A stretch of 64,000 nucleotides of DNA from Kiloniella litopenaei (GCF_000982415.1 NZ_LANI01000004.1:1-64000); one strand, 5' to 3'. Positions 45,061-55,365 are shown, counted from the stretch's first letter. A program made the numbers and translations. The notes: generated from the letters alone by a model not told the origin.

Positions 45061-47289
45061 ATGAAAAATTTGGGTAAATCAGCAAGCCTGGCAGTTCTTG
45101 CCATGGGCTTGGCAACATCAGCCATGGCCGTTGAGCCTTTCAGCCGTCTATCTTCTTTTCCAATTTATGAAAACCTGCCAAAAGGCGAAGAAAAGACGAC
45201 CGAAACAGTTGCTGAAATTGTTGCGTCAGCTATGAACGGCACTATGCTGGTCTACACAGATTCAGAACTGGAAGCCATTGGTAAGGTTGATATCTTTGAT
45301 CCTGCAAATCCCAAAGCAGCGGGGGTGATCAAGGTCGGTGGAGAACCAACGTCCGTTTCTGTTAACGGAAACTATGCTTATGTCGGTGTAAATACCTCTA
45401 AAAGCTATGTGAAGCCATCGGGTCACCTTGTGGTTGTCGATTTGAAGTCCAGCAAAGTAATCGCCAAGTGCGATGTGGCGGGGCAGCCGGATAGCGTGGC
45501 ACTTAGCCCAAATGGGAAATATCTCGCGATTGCCATTGAGAATGAGCGTGATGAAGATCTTAACGAGGGTGTGATCCCGCAGGCTCCTGCAGGACACCTT
45601 GCAAGCTTTACCCTGGATGATAAGGGAATGCTTTCAAACTGTGATGCTGTCTCCATTACTGATTTAACTGGCCTTGCAGATATTGCTCCTTCAGATCCTG
45701 AACCGGAATTTGTTTCTATCAATGGTCTTAATCAGGCTGTTGTGACGCTTCAGGAAAATAATCACATCGTTGTTGTTGATCTGGAAACTGCCAAGGTTGT
45801 TAATCACTACTCTGCTGGAACCTCTTCTCTCACAGGCGTTGATAGTACCAAAGACAAGTCTATTTCGCTGACCGAAAGCCTTCAGGATCTCAAGCGTGAA
45901 CCTGATGCTGTTTCCTGGATTGATGACAATCGTTTTGTCACAGCAAACGAAGGCGACTACGAAGGTGGTTCCAGAGGCTTTACTGTCTTCTCCAAGACCG
46001 GTGCGGTTCTTTTTGACAGCGGATCACAGACAGAACGCCTCGCTGTTTCCATGGGCCACTATCCTGAAAAGCGTTCTCACAAAAAAGGAACGGAGCCAGA
46101 AGGCGTAACCGTTGGTACCTTCGGTGAAGATAACTTGGTCTTTGTCGGGCTGGAGCGGGCAAATCTGATCGGGGTATACCACGATGTGAAGACTGAAAGT
46201 GGTCTGAACAATCGCTTTGATTTTGTTCAGGGCTTGCCTTCAGGTGGGGTTGGTCCGGAAGGTATCGTGACCATTCCATCCCGTGGATTGGTGGTCATTG
46301 CCAATGAAAAAGACAAAGCTAAAGATGGTTTCCGTTCCAACATCACTATTTATAAGCAAGGATCAGAAGGGGCGCAGCTGCCACAAATCGTTTCTGTGGA
46401 TGGCCCGAACGGAGTACCAATAGGTTGGGGTGCCTTGTCAGGCCTTGCAGCTAATGCAACAGATCCTTCCATCCTCTACGCTGTAAATGACAGTTTCTAT
46501 TCTACGGCAGACATTTTTACCCTGGACGTTTCCGCAAGTCCTGCCCGTATTGTTTCTTCCCGCCGTATTACAAAGAACGGCAAGCCTGTTGAAAACCTTG
46601 ACCTTGAGGGAATTACTGCCGCACCGGACGGAAGTTTTTGGGTTGCCTCAGAAGGCAAGCCGGAAAAACGCGAGAGTAAAATCCTGCATGTCTTGCCCAC
46701 CGGACAGGTGGCAAAAGAGCTTTCTTTACCTGTTGAGTTGGAAGGCCAGATGAAAAAACACGGTCTGGAAGGGATCACACTCTCTGGTGATACACTCTAC
46801 ATTGCTGTGCAACGGGCATGGAAAGATGATCCTAAGGGCTATGCCAAGATTATCTCGCACAATCTGAAAACAGGTAGTTGGGGTGTAAATGCCTATCGTC
46901 TTGATGCTCCTGAAAGTCCTGCTGGCGGTTGGGTTGGTTTGAGCGAGATTACCAGCCTTGGTAATGGCGACCTGGCAATTGTAGAGCGTGATAACAAAGG
47001 TGGTCCTGATGCCGCAATCAAGCGGATTTACCGTGTGTCTGTCCGTCACACAGCCGCTGCTGAGTTGGGTGCCAAAGAAGTTCCCGTACTTAAAAAGACT
47101 CTGATCAGAGATGTTCTTGCGGATTTGCGGCAATCGAACGGTTGGACCCCTGATAAACTGGAAGGTCTGACCGTTGCATCAGATGGAACAGTTTATGCGG
47201 TGACAGATAACGATGGTGTTGATGATTCAACCGGGGAAACACTGTTCCTGAACCTGGGGCCAATTAATCAGGTCCTTGCCAATCAGTAA
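45061..47289 (+). CDS. secreted two-domain beta-propeller protein with phytase-like esterase domain
   Basis: 742 residues. The signal peptide ends ATSAMA, so it is exported. The N-terminal half (~40-440) reads as a YVTN-like propeller: LVVVDLKSSKVIAKCDVAGQ, PDSVALSPNGKYLAIAIENE, AVVTLQENNHIVVVDLE. The C-terminal half (~450-742) matches the esterase-like domain of phytases: ILYAVNDSFYSTADIFTLDV, NLDLEGITAAPDGSFWVASE and LEGITLSGDTLYIAVQRAW with Asp/Glu-rich loops suited to Ca2+. The role in phosphate or ester hydrolysis is inferred from the family. The gene is monocistronic and ends in a strong bidirectional terminator. Confidence 0.8.
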   Translation: MKNLGKSASLAVLAMGLATSAMAVEPFSRLSSFPIYENLPKGEEKTTETVAEIVASAMNGTMLVYTDSELEAIGKVDIFDPANPKAAGVIKVGGEPTSVSVNGNYAYVGVNTSKSYVKPSGHLVVVDLKSSKVIAKCDVAGQPDSVALSPNGKYLAIAIENERDEDLNEGVIPQAPAGHLASFTLDDKGMLSNCDAVSITDLTGLADIAPSDPEPEFVSINGLNQAVVTLQENNHIVVVDLETAKVVNHYSAGTSSLTGVDSTKDKSISLTESLQDLKREPDAVSWIDDNRFVTANEGDYEGGSRGFTVFSKTGAVLFDSGSQTERLAVSMGHYPEKRSHKKGTEPEGVTVGTFGEDNLVFVGLERANLIGVYHDVKTESGLNNRFDFVQGLPSGGVGPEGIVTIPSRGLVVIANEKDKAKDGFRSNITIYKQGSEGAQLPQIVSVDGPNGVPIGWGALSGLAANATDPSILYAVNDSFYSTADIFTLDVSASPARIVSSRRITKNGKPVENLDLEGITAAPDGSFWVASEGKPEKRESKILHVLPTGQVAKELSLPVELEGQMKKHGLEGITLSGDTLYIAVQRAWKDDPKGYAKIISHNLKTGSWGVNAYRLDAPESPAGGWVGLSEITSLGNGDLAIVERDNKGGPDAAIKRIYRVSVRHTAAAELGAKEVPVLKKTLIRDVLADLRQSNGWTPDKLEGLTVASDGTVYAVTDNDGVDDSTGETLFLNLGPINQVLANQ

Positions 47290-47333
47290 TCTTGGCTTTT
47301 TGTCTTAATCTATTCTGGTCGTATCTCGTACAC

Positions 47334-47364
47334 AAAAGCCCCAACTTTTTTGGTTGGGGCTTTT
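47334..47364. terminator. bidirectional terminator
   Basis: AAAAGCCCCAAC (47334-47345) and GTTGGGGCTTTT (47353-47364) form a perfect 12-bp stem with a 7-base loop and T/A-runs on both sides. It sits between the converging propeller protein and chemotaxis receptor genes. Confidence 0.9.
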
Positions 47365-47371
47365 GCTGTTC

Positions 47372-48838
47372 TCATGAGGCAGTTGTTCTCAATTGTCCAA
47401 TAAAATCTCTTACTTGTTTTTCTAACTGCCCGGCTTCCTCGGCTAGACTTGATGCCGAACTCTGTACTTGATGAGCTGCCGAGCCGGTTGCATTTGCGGT
47501 TTCTCTTACTTGGATAATATTCGACGTAACTTGGTCAGTACCACTGGCAGCTTGCTGAACTGACATTGTTATCTCAGATGTTGCTGCCCCTTGTTCTTCA
47601 ACAGCGGAAGCAATTGCCGTTGCAACTTCATGAATTGATTTGATGGTACCTGAGATACTTTGAATTGCTGAAACGGCATCTTTCGTCTCGGATTGAATAG
47701 AGTTGATCTGGGATGAAATATCTTCTGTGGCTTTGGCTGTTTGATTTGCCAAAGACTTCACTTCGGATGCAACGACTGCGAAGCCTTTTCCGGCTTCTCC
47801 GGCTCTTGCTGCCTCGATTGTCGCGTTTAGTGCCAACAGATTGGTTTGTTCTGCAATGTCGTTAATAAGCTTGACGACTTCACCAATTTTATCAGCTGCA
47901 AGGGCCAGTCCCTCAATTTTGTCGTTGGTAAGGGATGCTTCTTCTACGGCATTGTTTGCTATGTCGGCTGAACGTTGAACTTGGGATGATATTTCATTAA
48001 TGGATGCTGATAATTCTTCAGTAGCAGCGGCAACAGACTGGACATTTGTTGACGCTTCTTCTGCAGCACTTGCAACCACGGATGTTTGGCTAGACGACTG
48101 TGTTGCTGCGCTGGACATGTCCTGGGCAACAGTTCTCATACCGTCAGCAGATCCAGACAGTGATGAAATAATACGACCAATAGAAGCTTCAAAATCATTT
48201 GCCATCTGTAGCCGTGCTTCATTGTTTTTTTCTTTTGCTGTTTGTTCCGTCAACAGTTGCTCTTCACGCGCTTTTTCAATTTCTTTCTGAGCAAAGGTCG
48301 CCTCTGATAGTGCGGCTGCAGCTTGACTGAAGGCGGCTTCTAACTTGATAGCCAGCCACAAAAGAACGACGGTTTCGGCGATGACAATGACGGCGTGAAG
48401 CACGACGCGATAAAGGTCTGCTCCATTTGGGAAGATTGCCATTGGCATAACAAAATTAAGGACCAGATGATGAACAGCGACAGTCGCTGCGGCAATGATT
48501 ATGGCTCTCCAATTGCAAAGGGCCGTTACCATGGCCAGACTTGCAAAAAAATACATGTGAATATCGATTTGCCACGGATGCCCTTTGAAAAGGTAGGTAA
48601 TGATGGCGGGCATTAGGCTTAATCCAACAGCAATAATATAGTGTGTTGTCGCTGAATTAATGCCTGCAAACTTCCATGTCAGGCCAACCGCCAGAGATAC
48701 GGCGACTGTCATAACTGTTACGTCTAAAAATGGAACCCCGAGTATGATGGCTATTACTGGTGTTAAAATGATGTGCGCAAAAATGAATAGAATAAACATC
48801 TTTGCAGCGCGGGTTCTAATTGTCTGTAAGTCATTCAT
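47372..48838 (-). CDS. methyl-accepting chemotaxis protein with membrane-embedded sensor
   Basis: 488 residues. The N-terminal ~190 residues form about six hydrophobic helices with short loops and no large periplasmic domain. The signalling domain (~215-485) has long heptad-rich helices. Its hairpin tip region is [20 protein letters not shown] followed by [19 protein letters not shown], a universally conserved MCP tip. No C-terminal pentapeptide for CheR/CheB docking is obvious. The ligand may be sensed within the membrane. It is monocistronic, and a terminator follows. Confidence 0.9.
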   Translation of the reverse strand: MNDLQTIRTRAAKMFILFIFAHIILTPVIAIILGVPFLDVTVMTVAVSLAVGLTWKFAGINSATTHYIIAVGLSLMPAIITYLFKGHPWQIDIHMYFFASLAMVTALCNWRAIIIAAATVAVHHLVLNFVMPMAIFPNGADLYRVVLHAVIVIAETVVLLWLAIKLEAAFSQAAAALSEATFAQKEIEKAREEQLLTEQTAKEKNNEARLQMANDFEASIGRIISSLSGSADGMRTVAQDMSSAATQSSSQTSVVASAAEEASTNVQSVAAATEELSASINEISSQVQRSADIANNAVEEASLTNDKIEGLALAADKIGEVVKLINDIAEQTNLLALNATIEAARAGEAGKGFAVVASEVKSLANQTAKATEDISSQINSIQSETKDAVSAIQSISGTIKSIHEVATAIASAVEEQGAATSEITMSVQQAASGTDQVTSNIIQVRETANATGSAAHQVQSSASSLAEEAGQLEKQVRDFIGQLRTTAS

Positions 48839-48900
48839 AAGTCTGGACTCTTGTGATTAATCTGTACGTGAATTTACGTGACTTGAATTTACCATGGAGT

Positions 48901-49230
48901 TTATGTTTTAGTGAAGAAGCAGCTGCCCGTTGCAATCGCATCAAGCAATAATAATGCAGAAGGAAGCTGTATATCCGAAACCGGGATTTCTTTGCCAAAA
49001 TCGACAATAAGCAAATTATCCCAATACCCAATCCGGACTAAACGGGCATCCAAAGTATCTAACGCTTCTATATTTTCCTGAAAAGTGTGTTCTGGGGAAA
49101 ACAGCACTGCAAGCTGTTGAACGCTCTCTGCTGGGCGGAAATACATGTATCCCAGATAGATACTACTGAAAAAAATCAGTAATAGTGCCGGGGTTAGATT
49201 TTTGAGAGAAAATTTATTCTCTGTTTCCAT
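48901..49230 (-). CDS. hypothetical small membrane-anchored protein
   Basis: A 109-residue protein with one N-terminal transmembrane helix (~12-30, NLTPALLLIFFSSIYLGYMY) and an extracytoplasmic part of ~75 residues containing EHTFQENIEALDTLDARLVR. I do not recognise a family. It stands alone upstream of the chemotaxis receptor gene in the same orientation, 62 bp away. The ~285 bp beyond it (49231-49516) has no gene or obvious feature. Confidence 0.55.
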   Translation of the reverse strand: METENKFSLKNLTPALLLIFFSSIYLGYMYFRPAESVQQLAVLFSPEHTFQENIEALDTLDARLVRIGYWDNLLIVDFGKEIPVSDIQLPSALLLLDAIATGSCFFTKT

Positions 49231-49516
49231 AAAATGTTCCCATGGCGTTGTTTACACTAAAGTAACAACTTTTTTGTCTCTATGGGTTTTCATTCATAGA
49301 GGGTATTTTTCTTGGTGACATAGATATTTAAGTATTTACTGGTTAATATCTTGCTAATTGAAGCAATTTTCTGGGGGATTATGCGCAAGAGGTACGGCGC
49401 AAAGTATTTCTCGAACAGGCTTCGAAGAAAAAATAATTAGTCATCTAAAGCTGGAACATGGCCAGGTAATTGTCTGGTTATAAAAAATCAAGAGTCTTGG
49501 TTTAAAAAGCTCTGGT

Positions 49517-50422
49517 TCATGCTTCGGGCAGGAAGACTTTTCTCTCGCGGGTTACTTTCTCAACAATAAAATCGACGGCGGCTCGTATGCGGGCAAACCC
49601 CTGAAGGTCGGCATGATAGATAAGCCAAAAGGTACGCATGAAGTTGACTTCTTCGCGCAGGACCGGGACCAGATTCTCCTGATTATCCGCCATGAAACAG
49701 GGCAGGATACAAATGCCAGCCCCCGTAGAGGTTGCGTGCATCTGGGCAATCAGGTTTGTACTGCGAAGTTGCGGGCGTAGTTCTTTGCCGATTTGGGGCA
49801 CGTAGTTCAATTCCGGAGAGAAGATCAGGTCTTCGATATAGCCGACGAGACGATGTTCTTTTAGCTGATCTTTATTCTTTATCGGCCCCCGGCGTTCCAG
49901 ATATTCAGGCGATGCGTAAAGCCCCAGGCGGTAATCGGTGAGTTTGCGGGATCGCAGGCGCCCTTCTGTGGGGCGGCTAAGACCGATGGCGATGTCTGCT
50001 TCACGCTTGGAAAGGCTGAACATGCGCGGCATGGCGACGAGATCAATTTCCAACCCGGGATGAGATCGGCAAAGATCACAAATTCTAGGCGCCAGAAAAT
50101 AACTGCCAAAACCATCCGGTGCGCCAATTCTGACGGCGCCGGTCAAGTCCAGATCTGCCCCGGCAATCTCGTTTTGCACGCCCATTGCCATGGTTTCCAT
50201 GGACTCTGCGGCCCCAAGCAATCGCTGTCCGATTTCTGTCAAAGCATAGCCTTGGGGGCCACGTTCGAACAAGGTAGCGTTTAGCGCGGTTTCGAGTGCC
50301 TGAATGCGGCGGCTGACCGTGGTATGGTCCACTTTCAGGCGCTTTGCGGCAATCGTCAGTTTTCCTGTTCGCGCTACGGCGAGGAATGGGCGGAGGTCAT
50401 TCCAGTCAAAAGTAGGATTCAT
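49517..50422 (-). CDS. LysR-family regulator, putative valine operon regulator
   Basis: 301 residues from ATG 50422 (MNPTFDWNDLRPFLAVARTG), with the helix-turn-helix LTIAAKRLKVDHTTVSRRIQ and a substrate-binding domain beginning GAVRIGAPDGFGSYFLAP. An alternative start at 50437 adds five residues. It diverges from mmsA with 220 bp between, so it is the best candidate regulator of the valine operon. This is an inference from position; the effector is unknown. Confidence 0.88.
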   Translation of the reverse strand: MNPTFDWNDLRPFLAVARTGKLTIAAKRLKVDHTTVSRRIQALETALNATLFERGPQGYALTEIGQRLLGAAESMETMAMGVQNEIAGADLDLTGAVRIGAPDGFGSYFLAPRICDLCRSHPGLEIDLVAMPRMFSLSKREADIAIGLSRPTEGRLRSRKLTDYRLGLYASPEYLERRGPIKNKDQLKEHRLVGYIEDLIFSPELNYVPQIGKELRPQLRSTNLIAQMHATSTGAGICILPCFMADNQENLVPVLREEVNFMRTFWLIYHADLQGFARIRAAVDFIVEKVTRERKVFLPEA

Positions 50423-50642
50423 GATGTATTTTCGCACACTGGTTTGTCACTATTACCTATAGCTGTGCAAAAAAAACAATGCAAGTCTGTATGACAAGAT
50501 CAAGAAGCTGGCATCTTTTGTTCAGACGATTCTCATTGAACTCTGAATTTACAGGCAGATGCTCTTTTAAACAATTTGCTGCGTTCTGGTCCTGTGTTTT
50601 CACATATGGTCAGGCGCGATCACTATTTGAAGGAGATGCGGT

Positions 50643-52142
50643 ATGACCGCTGAACTCTATCACCTGATTGGTGGCGAAAAAGTAAAAGGTACTTCCGGAC
50701 GTTTTAGCGATGTTTTCTGGCCAATGACCGGAGAAGTCGCCGCGAAGGTGCCTCTGGCTTCTGAAGAAGAATTGAGAGCTGCTGTTGAAAACGCGAAGGC
50801 GGCTCAGCCTGCATGGGCGGCGACCAATCCGCAAAAGCGCGCGCGTGTAATGCTGAAGTTCCTGCATCTTTGTCAGGAAAATTATGATGAACTGGCAGAG
50901 CTGTTGGCACGTGAACACGGAAAAACCATTCCTGATGCCAAAGGGGACATTCAGCGCGGGTTGGAAGTCGTTGAGTTTGCCTGTGGCATTCCGCACCTGC
51001 AAAAGGGCGAGTTTACCGAAGGTGCCGGACCGGGCATTGATATGTTCTCTATGCGTCAGCCTTTGGGGGTTGTCGCAGGTATCACGCCGTTTAACTTCCC
51101 TGCGATGATCCCGATGTGGAAGTTTGCCCCTGCAATCGTTTCCGGTAATGCCTTTATCCTGAAACCATCCGAGCGTGATCCATCTGTGCCACTGCGTTTG
51201 GCCGAATTGATGCTGGAAGCTGGCCTGCCAAAAGGTATCCTGAACGTTGTGAACGGCGATAAGGTGGCCGTTGATGCCATTCTGGATGATCCGGATATCA
51301 AAGCTGTCGGCTTTGTAGGTTCCACACCTATTGCTGAATACGTCTATACCCGTGCGACTGCTTCTGGTAAGCGCGCACATTGTTTCGGTGGCGCTAAAAA
51401 CCACATGGTCATTATGCCTGATGCGGATCTGGATCAGGTTGCGGATGCCTTGATTGGTGCTGGTTATGGATCAGCCGGGGAACGCTGCATGGCAATCTCT
51501 GTTGCTGTTCCTGTCGGTGAAGAGACCGCAAATCGTCTGATTGAGAAGCTGACACCTCGTGTCGAAGCTTTGAAAATTGGTCTGTCGACAGATCCTGACG
51601 CCGATTTTGGTCCGATGGTTACTGCCGAGGCTGTTGAACGTACCAAAGGCTATGTTGATCTTGGCATTGAAGAAGGTGCCAAATTAGTTGTTGATGGTCG
51701 TGACTTTGTCATGCAGGGCTACGAAGATGGCTTCTATATGGGCGGATGTCTGTTTGATAACGTGACCCCTGATATGCGTATCTACAAAGAAGAGATTTTT
51801 GGTCCGGTTCTCTCTGTTGTACGTGCCAAGGATTACGAAGAAGCACTGCGTCTGCCAAGCGAACATGAATATGGTAATGGCGTTGCGATCTATACCCGTG
51901 ACGGTGATACCGCGCGCGATTTCATGACCAAGGTCAATGTTGGCATGGTTGGTGTAAATGTGCCTATTCCTGTGCCACTTGCCTATTACACTTTTGGTGG
52001 TTGGAAGCGTTCCGGTTTTGGTGACCTGAACCAGCACGGACCGGATGCGATCCGTTTCTACACCAAGACCAAAACTGTGACCCAGCGTTGGCCTTCGGGT
52101 GTAAAAGAAGGTGCCGAGTTCTCAATTCCAACGATGGATTGA
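50643..52142 (+). CDS. mmsA: methylmalonate-semialdehyde dehydrogenase (CoA-acylating)
   Basis: 499 residues of the aldehyde dehydrogenase superfamily. MmsA features are GITPFNFPAMIPMWKFAPAI, KPSERDPSVPLRL, GFVGSTPIAEYVY and the catalytic Cys in GSAGERCMAIS. The C-terminus ends YTKTKTVTQRWP as in MmsA proteins. It converts (methyl)malonate semialdehyde to propionyl- or acetyl-CoA, the end of valine breakdown. The Shine-Dalgarno AAGGAG at 50628 precedes the ATG by nine bases. It is the first gene of the valine operon. Confidence 0.95.
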   Translation: MTAELYHLIGGEKVKGTSGRFSDVFWPMTGEVAAKVPLASEEELRAAVENAKAAQPAWAATNPQKRARVMLKFLHLCQENYDELAELLAREHGKTIPDAKGDIQRGLEVVEFACGIPHLQKGEFTEGAGPGIDMFSMRQPLGVVAGITPFNFPAMIPMWKFAPAIVSGNAFILKPSERDPSVPLRLAELMLEAGLPKGILNVVNGDKVAVDAILDDPDIKAVGFVGSTPIAEYVYTRATASGKRAHCFGGAKNHMVIMPDADLDQVADALIGAGYGSAGERCMAISVAVPVGEETANRLIEKLTPRVEALKIGLSTDPDADFGPMVTAEAVERTKGYVDLGIEEGAKLVVDGRDFVMQGYEDGFYMGGCLFDNVTPDMRIYKEEIFGPVLSVVRAKDYEEALRLPSEHEYGNGVAIYTRDGDTARDFMTKVNVGMVGVNVPIPVPLAYYTFGGWKRSGFGDLNQHGPDAIRFYTKTKTVTQRWPSGVKEGAEFSIPTMD

Positions 52143-52242
52143 TGATAGAATACGGGATGCTTTTTGATTGCTGTTGCAGTTAATCACTGTAGGGGTAATT
52201 CAGAAGCATCCCGATCTCTTTTTCTGAACAAAAGATAAGCTG

Positions 52243-53394
52243 ATGAGCCAATTTGAACTGAATGAAGAACAGTGCGCTATTCAAGAAATGGCGCAGGATT
52301 TTGCCCGTGACAAGATCGCCCCTTTTGCTTTGGAATGGGACGAGAAAGAACATTTCCCAGTTGATGTCATGCGTGAAGCCGCAGCCCTTGGTATGGGCGG
52401 GATTTATGTGCGTGATGATGTCGGTGGCACTGGCTTGGGGCGTTTGGATGCTGCGCTGATCTTTGAGGCGCTTTCTGCCGGATGTCCGGCTGTATCTGCC
52501 TTTATTTCCATTCATAATATGGCATCGTGGATGATTGACCAATTTGGTACCGAAGAACAGCGCCAAAAATGGTTGCCGCAAATGATGACGATGGATTTCA
52601 TCGCGAGCTATTGCCTGACAGAACCCTCTGCCGGGTCAGATGCTGCTGCTTTGAAAACCAAAGCAGTTCGCGACGGAGATGACTTTGTTCTCAATGGCGC
52701 CAAACAGTTTATTTCGGGCGCGGGAACATCCGATCTTTATCTGGTTATGGCGCGAACAGGCGGCGATGGTGCGGGTGGTGTTTCCTGTTTCCTTGTGCCT
52801 AAAGACGCTGCGGGTGTTTCTTTTGGTGCCAATGAAAAGAAAATGGGATGGAAAGCGCAACCAACACGAACTGTCGTTATGGAAGATGCACGCATTCCCG
52901 CCGCCAATATGATTGGTGAAGAGGGGCAGGGGTTCAAAATCGCCATGATGGGGCTTGATGGTGGACGTCTGAATATCGGTGCCTGTTCCCTTGGTGGTGC
53001 TCAATCTGCGCTGGATAAGGCCATTGGCTATATGGGCGAGCGCAAAGCCTTTGGGAAATCACTAGCCCAGTTTCAGGGACTGCAGTTCAAGGTTGCCGAC
53101 ATGGAAACAGAGCTGACTGCGGCACGTACGCTTTTATATACCGCGGCAACCAAACTGGATGCGAAAACACATGATGCAACGCGCTGGTGCGCAATGGCGA
53201 AACGTTTTGCAACGGACACCGGGTTCACTGTGGCAAACGAGGCATTACAGATCCATGGCGGATATGGATACCTTGCAGATTATGGCATTGAAAAGATTGT
53301 CCGGGACCTCAGAGTTCATCAAATTCTGGAAGGGACAAACGAGATTATGCGATTGATCATATCCCGTGATCTGCTGAAGGGAGACAGAGCATGA
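52243..53394 (+). CDS. isobutyryl-CoA dehydrogenase
   Basis: 383 residues, acyl-CoA dehydrogenase family. Motifs: YCLTEPSAGSDAAALKTKAV, KQFISGAGTSDLYLVMARTG and QIHGGYGYLADYGIEKIVRD with the catalytic Glu in LEGTNEIMRL. It resembles human ACAD8, which oxidises isobutyryl-CoA to methacrylyl-CoA. It lies between mmsA and the hydrolase gene, and its stop codon overlaps the next start by four bases. A separate short/branched-chain role cannot be excluded. Confidence 0.92.
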   Translation: MSQFELNEEQCAIQEMAQDFARDKIAPFALEWDEKEHFPVDVMREAAALGMGGIYVRDDVGGTGLGRLDAALIFEALSAGCPAVSAFISIHNMASWMIDQFGTEEQRQKWLPQMMTMDFIASYCLTEPSAGSDAAALKTKAVRDGDDFVLNGAKQFISGAGTSDLYLVMARTGGDGAGGVSCFLVPKDAAGVSFGANEKKMGWKAQPTRTVVMEDARIPAANMIGEEGQGFKIAMMGLDGGRLNIGACSLGGAQSALDKAIGYMGERKAFGKSLAQFQGLQFKVADMETELTAARTLLYTAATKLDAKTHDATRWCAMAKRFATDTGFTVANEALQIHGGYGYLADYGIEKIVRDLRVHQILEGTNEIMRLIISRDLLKGDRA

Positions 53395-54464
53395 CAGATG
53401 AATTGATCGTACGTCAGGAAGGCAGTGCCGGACGTATTACGCTTAACCGTCCCAAAGCCTTGAATGCGTTGTCGCTGGATATGGTTCATGGCATGTTGGC
53501 TGCCCTGGAACGCTGGCAAACAGATGAAACCGTCCGGGTTGTTATAGTTGATGGCGCTGGTGAACGTGGTCTGTGTGCCGGGGGCGATATTCGCGCCCTT
53601 TATAAATCCGGACAGGAACAGGATGGGGTTGCTCAGACGTTCTGGGCCGATGAATATAAACTCAACGCACTTATCGCCAATTATCCCAAACCCTATGTCG
53701 CTGTTATGGATGGCATTGTTATGGGCGGCGGTGTCGGTATTTCTGCGCACGGCAGTAATCGACTGGTGACGGAACGTTCCATGATTGCCATGCCGGAAAC
53801 GGCAATCGGTCTTTTTCCTGATGTCGGTGGTACCTGGCTTTTGGCAAACGCACCGGGGGAAGTCGGTACGTTTCTGGGGCTGACAGGGCACCGCATCGGG
53901 GCACAGGACGCTATTTATGCCGGATTGGCAGATATTGAAATTCAGAGTGACAAGTTGCCAAACCTGATCGAAGTGTTGTCTCAGGCTGATTATGGCACTG
54001 ATGCACGTGCCGATGTCGATAGTTTGCTCAGAAGTTTCACTGTGAGTTCTGGACAATCTCAACTTGCTGAAATTCGAGGGAAAATTGACCAGATTTTCTC
54101 TTTTGATACCGTTGAGGAAATTGTTGCTGCTGCTGAAAAGGCAAATAGTGATCTGGGCCAGAAAATAGTGAACGATCTTGCTGGTCGCGCGCCACATTCT
54201 ATGAAGGTAACGCTGGCTGCTATTCGCAAAGCCAGTACGCTGGGCGGGATCGAAGAAGATCTGGATATGGAATATCGACTTGCATGTCGCATGTTCGAGC
54301 AGAAAGACTTTTTTGAAGGTGTACGTGCCGTCGTTATCGATAAAACCGGAAATCCCCAATGGTCCCCGGCGACTTTAGAGGCGGTACCAGAGACAATGGT
54401 GAGCGATTGTTTTGCAAGTTTAGGTGCAAATGAACTTGGGCTGTCATCTGGAATAATTCGGTAA
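53391..54464 (+). CDS. 3-hydroxyisobutyryl-CoA hydrolase
   Basis: 357 residues of the crotonase superfamily, longer than the ~260 of enoyl-CoA hydratases, as is typical of HIBCH. Oxyanion-hole loops: GLCAGGDIRALY and GIVMGGGVGISAHG. A later PETAIGLFPDVGGTWLL segment contains the catalytic Glu/Asp. The diagnostic C-terminal segment FFEGVRAVVIDKTGNPQWSP agrees with HIBCH. It removes CoA from 3-hydroxyisobutyryl-CoA before MmsB acts. It may also catalyse the methacrylyl-CoA hydration if a separate hydratase is missing here. Confidence 0.92.
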   Translation: MTDELIVRQEGSAGRITLNRPKALNALSLDMVHGMLAALERWQTDETVRVVIVDGAGERGLCAGGDIRALYKSGQEQDGVAQTFWADEYKLNALIANYPKPYVAVMDGIVMGGGVGISAHGSNRLVTERSMIAMPETAIGLFPDVGGTWLLANAPGEVGTFLGLTGHRIGAQDAIYAGLADIEIQSDKLPNLIEVLSQADYGTDARADVDSLLRSFTVSSGQSQLAEIRGKIDQIFSFDTVEEIVAAAEKANSDLGQKIVNDLAGRAPHSMKVTLAAIRKASTLGGIEEDLDMEYRLACRMFEQKDFFEGVRAVVIDKTGNPQWSPATLEAVPETMVSDCFASLGANELGLSSGIIR

Positions 54465-54483
54465 ATCGGAAGAGGAAAAGAAT

Positions 54484-55365
54484 ATGAAAACTGTAGCATT
54501 TATCGGATTGGGAAACATGGGTGGCCCGATGGCGGCCAATCTGGTCAAAGCCAACTATGTGGTTAAAGGCTTTGACCTGTCAGAGCAGGCAAAGGAGCAG
54601 GCCAGAAAAGACGGTATTGAAGTTGTTGATAATGTTGATGAAGCCGTTGCTGCTTCCGACGCGATTATTACAATGCTTCCGGCGGGAAAGCATCTTCTCA
54701 GTGTTTATGAAGTAACGCTGAAAGCTGCTAAACCCGGGTCACTCTTCATTGATTGTTCGACCGTTGATGTGGATAGCTCACGCACGGCGCATGATGCAGC
54801 TGAAAAAGCGGGGATGTTGTCTCTTGATGCACCGGTTTCCGGGGGCGTTGGTGGAGCAACGGCGGGTACGCTGACCTTTATGGCTGGAGGCACGAAAGAG
54901 GCATTTGATAAAGCGCACGAACTTCTGGATGTTATGGGGGGCAAGATTGTTCATTGTGGTGGTGCTGGTAATGGACAGGCCGCAAAAATCTGTAACAACA
55001 TGATCCTGGGTATTTCCATGATTGCCTCGTCAGAGGCTTTTAACCTGGCCGAAAAGCTGGGACTTGATCATCAGGCGCTGTTTGATGTTGCTTCAACATC
55101 TTCGGGTCAGTGCTGGTCAATCAACACCTATTGTCCTGTTCCCGGACCTGTACCAACCAGTCCGGCAAATAATGACTATGCGCCGGGCTTTGCGGCTGCT
55201 TTGATGCTCAAGGATCTCAAGCTTTCTCAGGATGCTGCTAAATCAGCAGGTGTCTCAACGCCTTTGGGTTCTCATGCCGAAGAACTCTATCAAAGTTTTA
55301 ACGACGCTGGTGGAAGCGGGATTGATTTTTCCGGTATTATCAATCATTTAAAGGGCAGTAAATAA
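54484..55365 (+). CDS. mmsB: 3-hydroxyisobutyrate dehydrogenase
   Basis: 293 residues of the 6-phosphogluconate dehydrogenase-like family. NAD site FIGLGNMGGPMAANLVKA, substrate signature FIDCSTVDVDSSR, APVSGGVGGATAGTLTFMAGG and the catalytic Lys in GNGQAAKICNN. It oxidises 3-hydroxyisobutyrate to methylmalonate semialdehyde for MmsA. It follows the hydrolase by 20 bp with a strong Shine-Dalgarno (GAAGAGGA). Confidence 0.95.
   Translation: MKTVAFIGLGNMGGPMAANLVKANYVVKGFDLSEQAKEQARKDGIEVVDNVDEAVAASDAIITMLPAGKHLLSVYEVTLKAAKPGSLFIDCSTVDVDSSRTAHDAAEKAGMLSLDAPVSGGVGGATAGTLTFMAGGTKEAFDKAHELLDVMGGKIVHCGGAGNGQAAKICNNMILGISMIASSEAFNLAEKLGLDHQALFDVASTSSGQCWSINTYCPVPGPVPTSPANNDYAPGFAAALMLKDLKLSQDAAKSAGVSTPLGSHAEELYQSFNDAGGSGIDFSGIINHLKGSK

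Noticed and set aside
48862-48890. TACGTGAATTTACGTG near the chemotaxis receptor as a LiuR-type site
   Set aside because: It lacks the TTGAC half and the correct spacing, and the adjacent gene has no link to leucine metabolism.
50610-51404. 264-residue minus-strand open frame opposite mmsA
   Set aside because: Shadow of mmsA, which has intact catalytic motifs; the antisense frame shows no recognisable domain.
53319-54359. 346-residue minus-strand open frame opposite the 3-hydroxyisobutyryl-CoA hydrolase
   Set aside because: A shadow of a well-identified crotonase gene; no family resemblance, no Shine-Dalgarno and an unlikely composition.
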